Below are positions 24,874 to 34,431 of a DNA stretch of 64,000 nt, in pieces (within the stretch, counting starts at the first letter, position 1; each line of letters starts with the position of its first letter). Made by a program: the position numbers and the translations under genes. Origin of the DNA: an uncultured Lewinella sp. (GTDB taxonomy: Bacteria > Bacteroidota > Bacteroidia > Chitinophagales > Saprospiraceae); contig CALMYQ010000120.1 in NCBI GenBank assembly GCA_937873655.1, positions 1 through 64,000 on the forward strand. The letters run 5' to 3'. A model generated the notes under the pieces. That model made no database searches. It saw only the letters and a program-made list of their open reading frames with translations, and was not told the origin of the DNA.

Positions 24874-27800
24874 TCATCCCCTGACTTCTACATGGCTGAA
24901 TCCGTTCCCTTTTTTGAAGACCTGGATCTGGACGCCGATGCGCTCTTTTAAGGTCTGCACGTGTGATATCAGGCCGATTTTCTTACCGGTGGCCTGCAAA
25001 TTTTCAAGGGTGCTGATCGCGAGGTCCAGGCTGCTGTCGTCAAGGGTGCCGAATCCTTCGTCGATGAACAGCGATTCGATCCGGGTTTGTTTTCCGGCCA
25101 GGTCGCTCAGGCCGAGCGCCAGGGCCAGGCTCACCAGGAAGCTCTCGCCGCCGGACAAGGTATTCATAGACCGGGTATTATTGGCCTGGTAGGTATCTAT
25201 GATGTCCAGCTCAAGGTCCTCATCGCTGCGTTTCCGGATATAGTATCTTCCATTGAGCTTTTCGAGCTGGATATTGGCCAGTTCAACCAGTTTCTGCAAG
25301 GTGAGCCCTTGTGCGAATATCCTGAATTTCTTGCCGTCGGCCTGGCCGATGAGGTCGCTTAACCTGGCCCACCTCAGCAATTCTCTTTTCTGGGCTTCAA
25401 TCCGGTTATTCAGTTCATCTGCCGATTGCTTGCGCCGCGCTTGTTCGGCCAGTTTTTCCCGAATGGCGCCGGTTTCCTGAAGGGCAGCCTGGAGGTTTGT
25501 TTCCGCTTCCGCCAGTTTGGCTTCTGCCGCAGCCCGGCCCGGCTGGCCCTGGAGTTTTTCCTCCGCCAGCGCCAGCGATTTGCTGTTTTCGGGAATGGAT
25601 TCAGACAGGCTGATTTCTTTCTGTTCCAGCGCCTTTTTCATACCCAGGATCCTGTTTTCCGATTCCTCCGGCAGGATGGCCGCTTCAGCGGCAGATAGGG
25701 ATTCAAATCCCGCCGACTGCAATTTGGGGGCCAGTTCGGCGGTCACCCGGGTGATCCGGTTGCTGATTTGCTCCAACTGGCGGGCTTTATCCTCCAGCAG
25801 CCGGCCGCCGGAGGTGATCTCACCGCCGATCCTGTTTATTTCTTCCTGCAAGGCCTTACTTTCGGATTCAGTCTGCTCCAGCGCCTGCAGTTTCAGTTCC
25901 CGTTCCGATCGGGGGTCTTTGTCTCCGAATTTGGTGATCCGGTCCTGTTGCAGCTGGTCAAAATCCGTTTTGCTTTTCGAATGCTGACCGGCCAGTTTTT
26001 TTTGTTTATTCCGGAGATCGCCTGCTTTTTCGCTGTCCAGGCGGATGGACTCTTCCAGTACAGCTTTCGCCTCTTTTTGTTGGAGCAGATCTAGTTGGGC
26101 CTGTTCGAACCGGGCAGCCATGCCCGAAAGTTGTTCGAATACGGCTTTGCCGTTGGCAGGTTCAAAAGTGATCCCGTATTTATTCAGCATTTCGTTCAGG
26201 TGGTCCGTTTCCCGGGCAAATTGCTGTTCAAGCGCCTCCAGCTGAAGCCGTGTGCTTTCTGTTTTTTCGGCCAAAAGGACTGCGGCATTTTCCTGTTTAG
26301 CGACATTTTCAGCCAGGGATTTTTCGTTTTTTTCAAGAAGGTCCAGTTCCTGATTAAGCCGGCTGAGCTCATTTTCCAGCGATTTCCTGGATTGGATCAG
26401 GTTTTCCTTCTCGCGGATGTTGTTTTCGAGGGCCTCGATTTGAGCCTCTTCAAATCGCCTTGGGCCGATATGGACGGCAAGGTGCTGGATCTTGTTTTCA
26501 AATTCAAGTATCCTTTCGAGCTGTTTTTTAAGCTGGCCCTGCTTTTCTTCCCGGTCCTCGCCTATGAGTTGCGCTATCTGCGCATTGAGGTTGGCGTGCT
26601 GCCGGCCCAATTCGGCATATTCTGCAAAGGCGGTTTCGTACGCTTTCCGTGCGTTTTCCATTTCAGTCTGGGCTTCATCCACAAATGGTTGAAAATGAGG
26701 GTGATCTCTGAAAGGGTGATGGGTGGAAAGGCAGACCGGGCAAGGGTCGCCCTCCTTTAACTGTGCGCGGTCCTTTTCGTAACTGGCAATGGACAATTGT
26801 TGCTCAAAGACTTTCTGCTTGTACTGAAGAACAGGCAAAAGGCTTTCTGTCCGTTCAAAAGCGGTCATGAATTGTTTGCTGAGGTTCAGCTCCGCCCTTT
26901 GGAGGTTTTCCAGCTCCTCTTCGGTTTCCGACAGGTCGGTCAGCATGCTTCTGTACTGCTCGGAAAGTTGCAGCAACTGTTCAAGGTGTTGTTTTTCTTT
27001 GCCGAGTCCGTCGATCTCCCGGAATACCAGGGCGATCAGTTCACTGCGGGTACTGGCGAAGGATTCGGGCAGGGCAGCCTCAAATTCGGCAGCCAGCTTT
27101 TCCCTTTTGTTTTCATTAGCGGCATATCGGTTCCGGGCGGATTCAAGGCTTGCCCGGCGGGTATCGGCTTCCTCGCTTTGCCGCGACAATTCATCCTGAA
27201 GGCTTTTTTGTTGCCTGAATATATCCCGCATCTGTTCTCTCCGGATCTCAAAACCCGGCAGGTCGTTCCGGAGGTTGCTCCATTGGTCATTTTCTTTCAG
27301 CCAGGATGCCAATTCGGAAATTTTGCGGGCCATATCAGTCTTAACGGCCTCATTGCCGGTTATTCTGGTCGAAACGGCGGCGAGCTCTTCCTCCAATGCC
27401 GCCAGATCGGCTTCCTGTTGGAGCAGTTGTCCCTGCTTCTCTGCCAGGGTGGTATCCAACCTGAGGATTTCCTCGTACAGTTGTTGAAAGTCAGCCCAGT
27501 CCGCTTTCTGGATTCGAAGCCGGCCGGAAACCGCTTCGTGGGCGGCTTTTTTGGTCGCCGACTCCTGGTCAAAGGATTCAAGCCGGCTCCTGATCAGCCC
27601 GATCTCAGCCGAAATATTCACTTTTTCGAGCTCCCAATCCCTGATCCGGTGGAGGTCGGTTTTGTACGGGGCGGCTTTCTGGCTGGCTTCCAGGAGGGAA
27701 AGGTCTTTTGCCAGCAATTCTTTATCGCTGACCAGTTGCTGATGTTGCCGCTCCAATTCGCCGGCTTTCAACCGAAGGTCTTCCAGCCGGCCCCAATCGA

Positions 27801-28539
27801 GGAGCAAGGCTTGCGAGGTCTTGATTTCCTGTTCCGTCAATTTGGTTTTGGCGGTCAGTTCTGCCTGTTTTTCATCCAGCTGTTTACTTTCTTCGGGAGA
27901 GAGCAGGGACAGCTGGTCCCTTTGCCGGCGCAGCTCTTCCAGCAGGCGGGCTTCTTCCTTGTTTCGCTCAAAAGCCGCAATGGAAAGCTGCGTATAAATG
28001 GCCGAACCGGTAATGCGTTCCAGCAGGTCGCTTCGTTCGCGCTCTCCGGCCCGCATGAAGGCGGCAAAGTCCCCCTGGGAAAGCAGGGCTGACCGGGTGA
28101 ACCGGTCGTAGTCAAGACCGGTCGCAGCCTCTACTTGCTCATCCACCTCCCTGATCTTTTCCGCGATGATTTCAAAGACTTCTTTATCCGGATTCCAAAG
28201 GGCGAGCTCCCGCTTGGGGCCTTGTATGGAGCCGTCCACCTTGCCGCGGCTGCGCCATATGTTCCAGGTGGCGCGGTATTTGCCGCTCTTGCTTTCAAAA
28301 TCCACCTGCGCCAGGCTTTCCGAGGTACCGTAGCTCATCACCTCCCGGACCTCCTTGTTGCGGTGAACCCGTCCGTACAGGGCAAGGGTAATGGCGTCGA
28401 GGATGGTCGTTTTTCCTGCGCCGGTATCCCCGGTTATGGCAAATAACCCGGACTCCAGCAACGGGGACCGCTCGAAGTCTATGGTCACCGGTTCCCGGAG
28501 GGAGTGGATATTTTTGATATGTATGCTCAATATCCGCAT
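24874..28539 (-). CDS. sbcC: Exonuclease subunit SbcC (Rad50-like ATPase)
   Basis: 1221 residues, typical for SbcC. Walker A GDTGAGKTT lies at 37-45 and the Q-loop in ALLSQGDFAAFM. Two very long coiled coils flank a zinc hook CPVC (C600 and C603), and the C-terminal lobe has NTLSGGESF and Walker B with D-loop (LFIDEGFGTLD). With the SbcD nuclease it opens hairpins and processes DNA ends. sbcD is not adjacent: the upstream gene (3-bp gap) is an acyl-CoA dehydrogenase and the downstream one is the coiled-coil pair, so sbcD must be elsewhere. Confidence 0.93.
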   Translation of the reverse strand: MRILSIHIKNIHSLREPVTIDFERSPLLESGLFAITGDTGAGKTTILDAITLALYGRVHRNKEVREVMSYGTSESLAQVDFESKSGKYRATWNIWRSRGKVDGSIQGPKRELALWNPDKEVFEIIAEKIREVDEQVEAATGLDYDRFTRSALLSQGDFAAFMRAGERERSDLLERITGSAIYTQLSIAAFERNKEEARLLEELRRQRDQLSLLSPEESKQLDEKQAELTAKTKLTEQEIKTSQALLLDWGRLEDLRLKAGELERQHQQLVSDKELLAKDLSLLEASQKAAPYKTDLHRIRDWELEKVNISAEIGLIRSRLESFDQESATKKAAHEAVSGRLRIQKADWADFQQLYEEILRLDTTLAEKQGQLLQQEADLAALEEELAAVSTRITGNEAVKTDMARKISELASWLKENDQWSNLRNDLPGFEIRREQMRDIFRQQKSLQDELSRQSEEADTRRASLESARNRYAANENKREKLAAEFEAALPESFASTRSELIALVFREIDGLGKEKQHLEQLLQLSEQYRSMLTDLSETEEELENLQRAELNLSKQFMTAFERTESLLPVLQYKQKVFEQQLSIASYEKDRAQLKEGDPCPVCLSTHHPFRDHPHFQPFVDEAQTEMENARKAYETAFAEYAELGRQHANLNAQIAQLIGEDREEKQGQLKKQLERILEFENKIQHLAVHIGPRRFEEAQIEALENNIREKENLIQSRKSLENELSRLNQELDLLEKNEKSLAENVAKQENAAVLLAEKTESTRLQLEALEQQFARETDHLNEMLNKYGITFEPANGKAVFEQLSGMAARFEQAQLDLLQQKEAKAVLEESIRLDSEKAGDLRNKQKKLAGQHSKSKTDFDQLQQDRITKFGDKDPRSERELKLQALEQTESESKALQEEINRIGGEITSGGRLLEDKARQLEQISNRITRVTAELAPKLQSAGFESLSAAEAAILPEESENRILGMKKALEQKEISLSESIPENSKSLALAEEKLQGQPGRAAAEAKLAEAETNLQAALQETGAIREKLAEQARRKQSADELNNRIEAQKRELLRWARLSDLIGQADGKKFRIFAQGLTLQKLVELANIQLEKLNGRYYIRKRSDEDLELDIIDTYQANNTRSMNTLSGGESFLVSLALALGLSDLAGKQTRIESLFIDEGFGTLDDSSLDLAISTLENLQATGKKIGLISHVQTLKERIGVQIQVFKKGNGFSHVEVRG

Positions 28540-28542
28540 GGA

Positions 28543-30342
28543 TCAATTGATAAAGGCCGGATCCGCATCCAGGGTGAGCCGGTCGCGGCGGTTTAACCTT
28601 TCATCCAGTCCTTTGGTTTTAACCAATTCGTATTCAATAAAGTATCTGGCTGTAATTAATTTTCCGCCGTAAAACGCCTTTTCCTCCTCTGCGGTTGAAT
28701 CTTTCAGGGAACCGCTGGCAATCGCGGCCTGTTTGAGCCATTGCCAGCCGATAACGACTATTCCGAAGTATTCCAGATAAAGGGTAGCGTCAGCCAGAAA
28801 GACCTCGGGTTTGTCCTCCATGGCCAACCGGATCAGCCCCATTGTCGTTTTGTGGAACTGCCTGACCGTATTTTCCAGGGCTTCCGCCATGTCCCGGAGG
28901 TCATCAATTGCCCTTGCTGATTCGATGGCGGCCTTGATCTCTTCCAGCAGCCAGGTCATGGCCTTGCCGTCTTCCAGCAAGACCTTTCGCCCCAGAAGAT
29001 CCATCCCATGGATGCCTGTCGTGCCTTCATAGATGGCGTTTACCCGGATGTCGCGATAAAATTGTTCGATCGGAAAATCGTCGCAATACCCGGCGCCGCC
29101 AAGGCATTGCATGGCTGTGCTGACCGATTGAATGCCCATTTCTGCCGGATAGGATTTCGCAACGGGTGTCAGGAGTTCCAACAACAAATGGGCCCGGAGT
29201 TTTTCTTCCGGGAGCCCTACCGTTGCCAGGTCAGCATAATAACTGCATTGCAAGAGCAGGGCGATGCTGCCCTCAACCACGGCTTTCTGGAAGAGCAGCA
29301 TTCTTTTTACGTCAGCGTGTTCGATGATCAGCACCTGAGGTTGAGCGACATCTTTATTGGAAGGATGGCGCCCCTGCGGCCGTTCGTTGGCGTACTTCAG
29401 CGCCGCATAATAAGCGGCTGAAGCCGTGCCGATGGCCATAATGCCGGTGGCGACCCTGGCTTCATTCATCATCAGGAACATGTGTGCGAGGCCTTTGTGA
29501 GGCTGGCCGACCAGGTACCCTTTGCAATCATTCTTTTCGCCCAGCATCAGGTGGGCAGCCACATAACCTTTTTGCCCCATCTTGCCGAATATGCCCGCTG
29601 TGACAACGTCATTCGCAACAAGCTCGCCCCCTTCAGGCCTGAGTTTGGGTACGGCAAACAGAGAGATCCCGCGGGCCCCTTCAGGGGCGCCCTTGATCCT
29701 GGCCAGCAGCAGGTGAATGACATTGTCGACGGCCCGGTGGTCGCCTCCGGAAATGTAGATTTTCTGACCGCTGATGCGATAACTGCCGTCCGGTTGCGGT
29801 TCGGCCGCAGTGGTGATATCCGATAGGGAACTGCCTGCCTGGGGTTCGGTCAGGGCCATCGTTCCCTGCCAGTCTCCGGCATACATTTTGGGGACGAAGG
29901 TCCGGTTCAGGTTTTCATCACCGAAGGTCCTGATCAGGTTGGCAGCCCCACGGGTGAGGAAGGCGTAGCTCGCCGCATTGCCGTTGGCGGCATAAAAGAT
30001 CAGCAGGCAGGCATTGAAGACCGTCCAGGGCATTTGCTGGCCGCCGGCTGCAAAGTCGTCTGTGGCCGCAATCCATCCGCCGTCTGCCAGAGCCTTGATG
30101 GCGGGCCTCAGGGTGGGGTGGACCCATACTTCGCCGTCCTGGAAACGGGCTTTGTCCTTATCCATTTCCCGGTAATGCGGGAACAAGTGGAGGTCGCCGG
30201 TTTGCCGGGCCGCATCAAGGCTCATATCTATAGCTTCCCGATCATAGGCGGCATGCTTCTCAAACCGGGTCAGCCCTTCGGCATCCAGCACCTCGTGAAG
30301 CAGGAACCGGAGGTTGCGGAAATGGATGTATTGATTAATCAT
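28543..30342 (-). CDS. Acyl-CoA dehydrogenase (long form with C-terminal extension)
   Basis: 599 residues, longer than the usual 380, as in the DmdC/AcdB-like subgroup. FAD- and substrate-binding blocks are present (MALTEPQAGSSLSD, YISGGDH), as is a catalytic glutamate in the C-terminal lobe (NAIYEGTTGIHGMDLLGRK). A further helical domain (about 460-590) follows, typical of this group. It oxidises an acyl-CoA to the 2-enoyl-CoA and passes electrons to ETF. The substrate cannot be told. It starts 42 bp after fmt and ends 3 bp before sbcC, so the unrelated genes share a transcript. Confidence 0.9.
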   Translation of the reverse strand: MINQYIHFRNLRFLLHEVLDAEGLTRFEKHAAYDREAIDMSLDAARQTGDLHLFPHYREMDKDKARFQDGEVWVHPTLRPAIKALADGGWIAATDDFAAGGQQMPWTVFNACLLIFYAANGNAASYAFLTRGAANLIRTFGDENLNRTFVPKMYAGDWQGTMALTEPQAGSSLSDITTAAEPQPDGSYRISGQKIYISGGDHRAVDNVIHLLLARIKGAPEGARGISLFAVPKLRPEGGELVANDVVTAGIFGKMGQKGYVAAHLMLGEKNDCKGYLVGQPHKGLAHMFLMMNEARVATGIMAIGTASAAYYAALKYANERPQGRHPSNKDVAQPQVLIIEHADVKRMLLFQKAVVEGSIALLLQCSYYADLATVGLPEEKLRAHLLLELLTPVAKSYPAEMGIQSVSTAMQCLGGAGYCDDFPIEQFYRDIRVNAIYEGTTGIHGMDLLGRKVLLEDGKAMTWLLEEIKAAIESARAIDDLRDMAEALENTVRQFHKTTMGLIRLAMEDKPEVFLADATLYLEYFGIVVIGWQWLKQAAIASGSLKDSTAEEEKAFYGGKLITARYFIEYELVKTKGLDERLNRRDRLTLDADPAFIN

Positions 30343-30384
30343 TTATAATAAAATTTTACTCATTCAAAATTTTCCCAGCAATTT

Positions 30385-31308
30385 TCAATTGCTTAAAAAC
30401 CGGTAACCCCTGACAAAATCCGCAGCATCCATTCGTTTCCGGCCCTGAAGCTGGAGTTCCAGTATTTCCACGAATCCGTCGGCGGCGGCGAACTTTATGT
30501 AGGTTTTTTCATCCGTGACCATCCGGCCGGAAGGGTAGGGGTGAGGCTCCTGAACCGGTCTGGAGCGCAGGATCTTCAATTCAAGGTCGTCCAGAACGGT
30601 CCAGGCGCCGGGAAAGGGGCTGAGACCTCGAATAAAGTTGTGGACGGCCCGGGCAGATTGATTGAAATTGATCCGGCCGGTTTCCTTTGATAGTTTCGGC
30701 GCCGGGCAGGCCAGAGCCGGATCCTGCCGGTGGAGCCGGTAATCGCCGGATTCAATTGCCCGGACGGTCTTCAGAACGAGTTGGGCCCCAAGGTCCATCA
30801 TGCGGTCGTGCAGTTCTCCGGCCGTTTCATCCGGTCCGATGGGGGTCCGCTCCTGAAAGATCACATCACCGGTATCGATTTCATGGCGGATGAAAAAAGT
30901 GGTTACGCCGGTTTCCGTTTCGCCGTTGATGACGGCCCAGTTGATGGGCGCGGCGCCCCTGTATTTGGGCAGGAGGGACCCGTGCAGGTTGAAGGTCCCC
31001 GATCCGGGCATATCCCATACGATCTCGGGCAGCATTCTGAACGCGACGACCACCTGCAGGTCGGCATTCAGGGAACGAAGCTCCCGGATAAATTCAGGAT
31101 TCCGGAGCTTTTCGGGTTGAAGAATCTTCAAACCGGTTTCCAGGGCATATTTTTTGACTGCCGATGTCAGTATCTGGTGGCCCCCGCGGCCGCCCATTTT
31201 ATCCGTAGCAGTGATTACACCCACAATATCGTATCCGTTTTCAACCAGGATTTTAAGGGAAGGAACCGCAAATTCCGGGGTTCCCATAAAAACAATGCGT
31301 AAGCTCAT
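30385..31308 (-). CDS. fmt: Methionyl-tRNA formyltransferase
   Basis: 307 residues. The start MSLRIVFMGTPEFAVPSL is characteristic. The formyl-folate site is intact (FNLHGSLLPKYRGAAPINWA with the Asn/His pair, and TGVTTFF with HEIDTGDV). The C-terminal OB-like domain (about 205-307) follows. It formylates initiator Met-tRNA in the cytoplasm. It heads the minus-strand run fmt - acyl-CoA dehydrogenase - sbcC. The def gene, a common partner, is not next to it. Confidence 0.96.
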   Translation of the reverse strand: MSLRIVFMGTPEFAVPSLKILVENGYDIVGVITATDKMGGRGGHQILTSAVKKYALETGLKILQPEKLRNPEFIRELRSLNADLQVVVAFRMLPEIVWDMPGSGTFNLHGSLLPKYRGAAPINWAVINGETETGVTTFFIRHEIDTGDVIFQERTPIGPDETAGELHDRMMDLGAQLVLKTVRAIESGDYRLHRQDPALACPAPKLSKETGRINFNQSARAVHNFIRGLSPFPGAWTVLDDLELKILRSRPVQEPHPYPSGRMVTDEKTYIKFAAADGFVEILELQLQGRKRMDAADFVRGYRFLSN

Positions 31309-31417
31309 AAAAGAAAGGCCTTTTTATTCAGTATTCGTCAGCGTAAAAATAGCAAATCCTTTCAAGCGAAAGACTTTAGGATTAAATTCATAAATTAGCG
31401 CAGCAAACCTTCGATCC

Positions 31418-32236
31418 ATGAAAATCCTGATTCCCGCTTTTTTGCTGCTGGCTGTATCCTGTTCCACGCAAGAACCCGGCAATGATCAACCGGCAACCCC
31501 CGATGCTTTTTTTGCAGGCGGTACCTGGCTCGACATGACCTATAGTTTTTCAGCGTCGACCCTTTATTGGCCCAACAACAAGATCGGTTTTGAGCTCGAT
31601 ACCATGTCGCACGGCATTTCTCCGGGCGGATATTTTTACGCTTCCAACCAGTTTTGCGCACCCGAGCACGGCGGTACCCACCTGGATGCGCCGATTCACT
31701 TTGCTGAAAATGGGTTTACTTCCGACCAGATCCCGCTGACCAGCCTGATGGGCAGCGCTGTGGTGGTTGATGTGTCGGCCAATGCGGCCCAAAACCGGGA
31801 TTATCTGGCCGGAGTAGCGGATTTTGAAGCCTGGGAAGCCGGGAATGGTCAGATACCGGATAACGCCGTTGTCCTCATCCGGACCGGATACGGGAAGTTT
31901 TACCCGGACCCGCTGACATACTTCGGCACGGATAAGAAGGGGGAGGAAGCTGTTGCCGATCTCCATTTCCCGGGTTTGGACCCCGCTGCTGCGGAGTGGA
32001 TGGTCGCCAACCGGAAAATCAAGGCTGTGGGCCTGGACACGCCGAGCATTGACTATGGGCAATCAACCGACTTTAAAAGCCATCAGATTTTGTTGGGTAA
32101 GAATATACCGGTTTTTGAAAATGTGGCCAGGCTGGATCAGTTACCTGTCAAGGGGAGTTTCGTCATAGCATTGCCCATGAAAATTGAAGGCGGGAGCGGC
32201 GGCCCCTTGAGGCTGATCGCGTGGGTGGCCAATTAA
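31418..32236 (+). CDS. Cyclase-family (kynurenine formamidase-like) lipoprotein
   Basis: 272 residues. The signal peptide ends in a lipobox (LLAVSCSTQ), so the protein is lipid-anchored. The metal-binding motif of the cyclase/KynB-like family is complete: EHGGTHLDAPIHF (HxGTHxDxPxH, near 85-97), with a later H and E (LHFPGLDP, VFENVARL). Known members hydrolyse N-formylkynurenine, isatin or other amides using Mn or Zn. A cell-envelope location is unusual for kynurenine breakdown, so another amide or ester is likely. An MBL hydrolase starts 16 bp downstream. Confidence 0.82.
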   Translation: MKILIPAFLLLAVSCSTQEPGNDQPATPDAFFAGGTWLDMTYSFSASTLYWPNNKIGFELDTMSHGISPGGYFYASNQFCAPEHGGTHLDAPIHFAENGFTSDQIPLTSLMGSAVVVDVSANAAQNRDYLAGVADFEAWEAGNGQIPDNAVVLIRTGYGKFYPDPLTYFGTDKKGEEAVADLHFPGLDPAAAEWMVANRKIKAVGLDTPSIDYGQSTDFKSHQILLGKNIPVFENVARLDQLPVKGSFVIALPMKIEGGSGGPLRLIAWVAN

Positions 32237-32252
32237 GTACAGAAATCACAAC

Positions 32253-33068
32253 ATGATCCAATTCAAGACCAGGACGCTGACCATATTTGAAAGCGCTCTT
32301 TTCAGAACAACCTCCGGTTTGTATACCGGGAACGGCGCCCTTGTGCTGGTAGATCCTACCTGGTTGCCGGACGAAGTGGCCGCGATCAGGCATTACCTCG
32401 ACGACCTGACCGGCAAACAGGGCCTGCATTTGATTTTCACCCATTCCGACTACGACCACATCATTGGCGACGGGGCTTTTCCGGAAGCGAAAACCGTAGC
32501 TTCGCGGGCCTTTACCGAAAGCGCCGATAAGGCGGAGCAGGTCCGCCTTATCCGGGAATTTGATGAGAAATATTACCTGGACCGGAATTACCCGGTCGGC
32601 TACCCGGAAATCGACTTCGTTATCGACGAAGACGAACAATTCCTGGCCGCCGGAGAAGCCAGACTTTCTTTCTGGCTGGCGCCCGGTCATAATCCGGACG
32701 GCATCCTGACCCTCATAGAACCGGACGGCATCCTTTTTGCCGGAGATTATCTTTCGGATGCCGAATTCCCTTTCGTGTACCACAGTTTCAGCGCATACCG
32801 GGAAACGTTGGTCAAAATTGACATCCTGGTGCGGTCCGGCCGGGTACGGGTCCTTATTCCCGGCCACGGGTCGGTTTGTACCACCACCGAGGAGATGCAA
32901 AAGCGGTTATCGGCTGCTCATGCCTACCTGGACACCCTCGAAGATTGCCTGCTCAATAACAAACCGTTTCCGGAGCAGCAGCTATGGTCAGATTATAAAT
33001 ATAGGGCCGGCCAGCAGGAATACCATGAAAAGAACATGGACCTCTTCCGCCGGGAATTCGGCCTCTGA
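32253..33068 (+). CDS. Metallo-beta-lactamase-fold hydrolase
   Basis: 271 residues, no signal peptide. The metal ligands are recognisable: HSDYDH (an HxDxDH version of the usual HxHxDH, near 66-71), a GHNPDG His in the third motif, GDYLSD aspartate and a C-terminal GHGS. The Asp in place of the second His of motif 1 may change the metal site. The substrate is unknown. It is probably co-transcribed with the cyclase-family gene 16 bp upstream, which suggests related hydrolytic steps. Confidence 0.82.
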   Translation: MIQFKTRTLTIFESALFRTTSGLYTGNGALVLVDPTWLPDEVAAIRHYLDDLTGKQGLHLIFTHSDYDHIIGDGAFPEAKTVASRAFTESADKAEQVRLIREFDEKYYLDRNYPVGYPEIDFVIDEDEQFLAAGEARLSFWLAPGHNPDGILTLIEPDGILFAGDYLSDAEFPFVYHSFSAYRETLVKIDILVRSGRVRVLIPGHGSVCTTTEEMQKRLSAAHAYLDTLEDCLLNNKPFPEQQLWSDYKYRAGQQEYHEKNMDLFRREFGL

Positions 33069-33148
33069 CCAAAACAAACAACAATAAACAACAATAAACC
33101 ACAATAAACCACCACAAACAACAATAAACCACCATAAACAATCATAAC
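33069..33148. repeat. Tandem 10-bp repeat, eight units
   Basis: Starting right after the MBL stop codon the sequence repeats with an exact 10-bp period: CAACAATAAA, CAACAATAAA, CCACAATAAA, CCACCACAAA, CAACAATAAA, CCACCATAAA and flanking variants. Every unit places its AAA at the same helical phase, the usual recipe for bent DNA. It ends 32 bp before the TATATTTG box of the next gene. Confidence 0.85.
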
Positions 33149-33180
33149 CCCAAAACCACCCACATTCAATCCGCTAAGGT

Positions 33181-33188
33181 TATATTTG
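33181..33188 (+). promoter_or_regulatory. -7 box for the carboxyspermidine genes
   Basis: TATATTTG is an exact TAnnTTTG match, 22 bp before the ATG at 33211. No strong -33 TTTG is seen; the A-phased repeat just upstream may substitute for it. Confidence 0.55.
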
Positions 33189-33210
33189 CGCCAAAATAAA
33201 AAAAACAAGC

Positions 33211-34422
33211 ATGTCAAAAGTCCTGATCATTGGAGCCGGAGGAGTCGGAAGAGTAGTTGTTTTCAAATGCGCACAACACCCTGAAGTGTTTTCGGAGATC
33301 CTGCTGGCCAGCCGTACCAAATCGAAATGCGACGTCATAGCCGAGGACGCCAAAAAGGCAACCGGCCACAAGCATATCGCCACAGCTGCTGTTGACGCTG
33401 AGAATGTGCCGGAATTGACGGCTTTGATCCGCAGTTTCGGGCCGGAGCTGGTGATCCATGTTGCATTGCCTTACCAGGACCTGACCATCATGGAGGCCTG
33501 CCTGGCAGCCGGCGTTCATTATATGGATACGGCCAATTACGAACCGAAGGACGAGGCCAAATTCGAATATAAATGGCAATGGGCTTATCACGACCGCTTC
33601 AAGGAAAAAGGCTTGCTGGCCCTCCTGGGTTGCGGATTCGACCCCGGCGCCACGAGCGTATTCACCGCCTATGCAGCCAAGCACCATTTTGATGAGATCC
33701 ATTACCTGGATATTGTCGATTGCAATGCCGGGGATCACGGCAAGGCGTTTGCCACCAATTTCAACCCCGAGATCAATATCCGGGAGATCACCCAGAAAGG
33801 AAAATATTATGAGGATGGTGAATGGCTGGAGATCGACCCCCACTCCGTTATGAAACCCCTTACGTACCCGGGGATCGGCCCGAAGAAATCGTACCTGATC
33901 TTCCACGAAGAACTGGAATCACTGGTCAGGAATTTTCCAAGCCTCAAGCGGGCCCGCTTCTGGATGACCTTCGGTGATGAATACCTGACCCACCTGCGCG
34001 TGATTCAGAATATCGGCATGTCCCGCATCGACCCGGTCGTTTATAAAGGCGTCGAGGTGATCCCGCTGGAATTCCTGAAATACGTCCTTCCCGATCCGGG
34101 CGAACTGGGAGAAAACTATACCGGACAAACCTCCATCGGTTGCCGGATCAGGGGAATCAAGGACGGCAAGGAAAAAACCTATTACGTCTGGAACAACTGC
34201 AGCCACCAGGCCGCTTATGACGAAACCGGTACCCAGGGGGTATCCTATACAACCGGCGTACCGGCCATGATCGGCGCCATGATGGTACTGACCGGACAAT
34301 GGCAGGGGAAAGGCGTATTCAACGTCGAACAATTCAACCCCGATCCGTTCATGGATAAAATGAACCAATACGGCCTGCCCTGGCACGAGGAAGTGAACGG
34401 TGACCTGGAGTTCGAAAAATAG
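33211..34422 (+). CDS. Carboxy(nor)spermidine dehydrogenase (saccharopine dehydrogenase family)
   Basis: 403 residues. The N-terminal NAD(P) site is KVLIIGAGGVGRVVVFKCA, followed by the saccharopine-dehydrogenase-like middle (CGFDPGATSVFTAYAAKH, INIREITQKGKYYEDGEW) and a C-terminal GTQGVSYTTGVPAMIGA block. The enzyme condenses putrescine with aspartate semialdehyde to carboxyspermidine. The next gene is the matching decarboxylase, which makes the assignment firm. Together they make spermidine without decarboxylated SAM. Cytoplasmic. Confidence 0.92.
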   Translation: MSKVLIIGAGGVGRVVVFKCAQHPEVFSEILLASRTKSKCDVIAEDAKKATGHKHIATAAVDAENVPELTALIRSFGPELVIHVALPYQDLTIMEACLAAGVHYMDTANYEPKDEAKFEYKWQWAYHDRFKEKGLLALLGCGFDPGATSVFTAYAAKHHFDEIHYLDIVDCNAGDHGKAFATNFNPEINIREITQKGKYYEDGEWLEIDPHSVMKPLTYPGIGPKKSYLIFHEELESLVRNFPSLKRARFWMTFGDEYLTHLRVIQNIGMSRIDPVVYKGVEVIPLEFLKYVLPDPGELGENYTGQTSIGCRIRGIKDGKEKTYYVWNNCSHQAAYDETGTQGVSYTTGVPAMIGAMMVLTGQWQGKGVFNVEQFNPDPFMDKMNQYGLPWHEEVNGDLEFEK

Positions 34423-34431
34423 TCTGTTTGC

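Noticed and set aside
26797..28092. 431-codon open frame antisense to sbcC
   Set aside because: The sbcC frame has full Walker A, zinc-hook and signature motifs. The antisense translation is low in information and rich in Phe, Leu and Gln.
32953..33217. Hydrophobic minus-strand ORFs (Val/Tyr/Leu-rich) over the 10-bp repeat
   Set aside because: The composition is a by-product of the A/C-rich tandem repeat, and the starts lie inside neighbouring genes.
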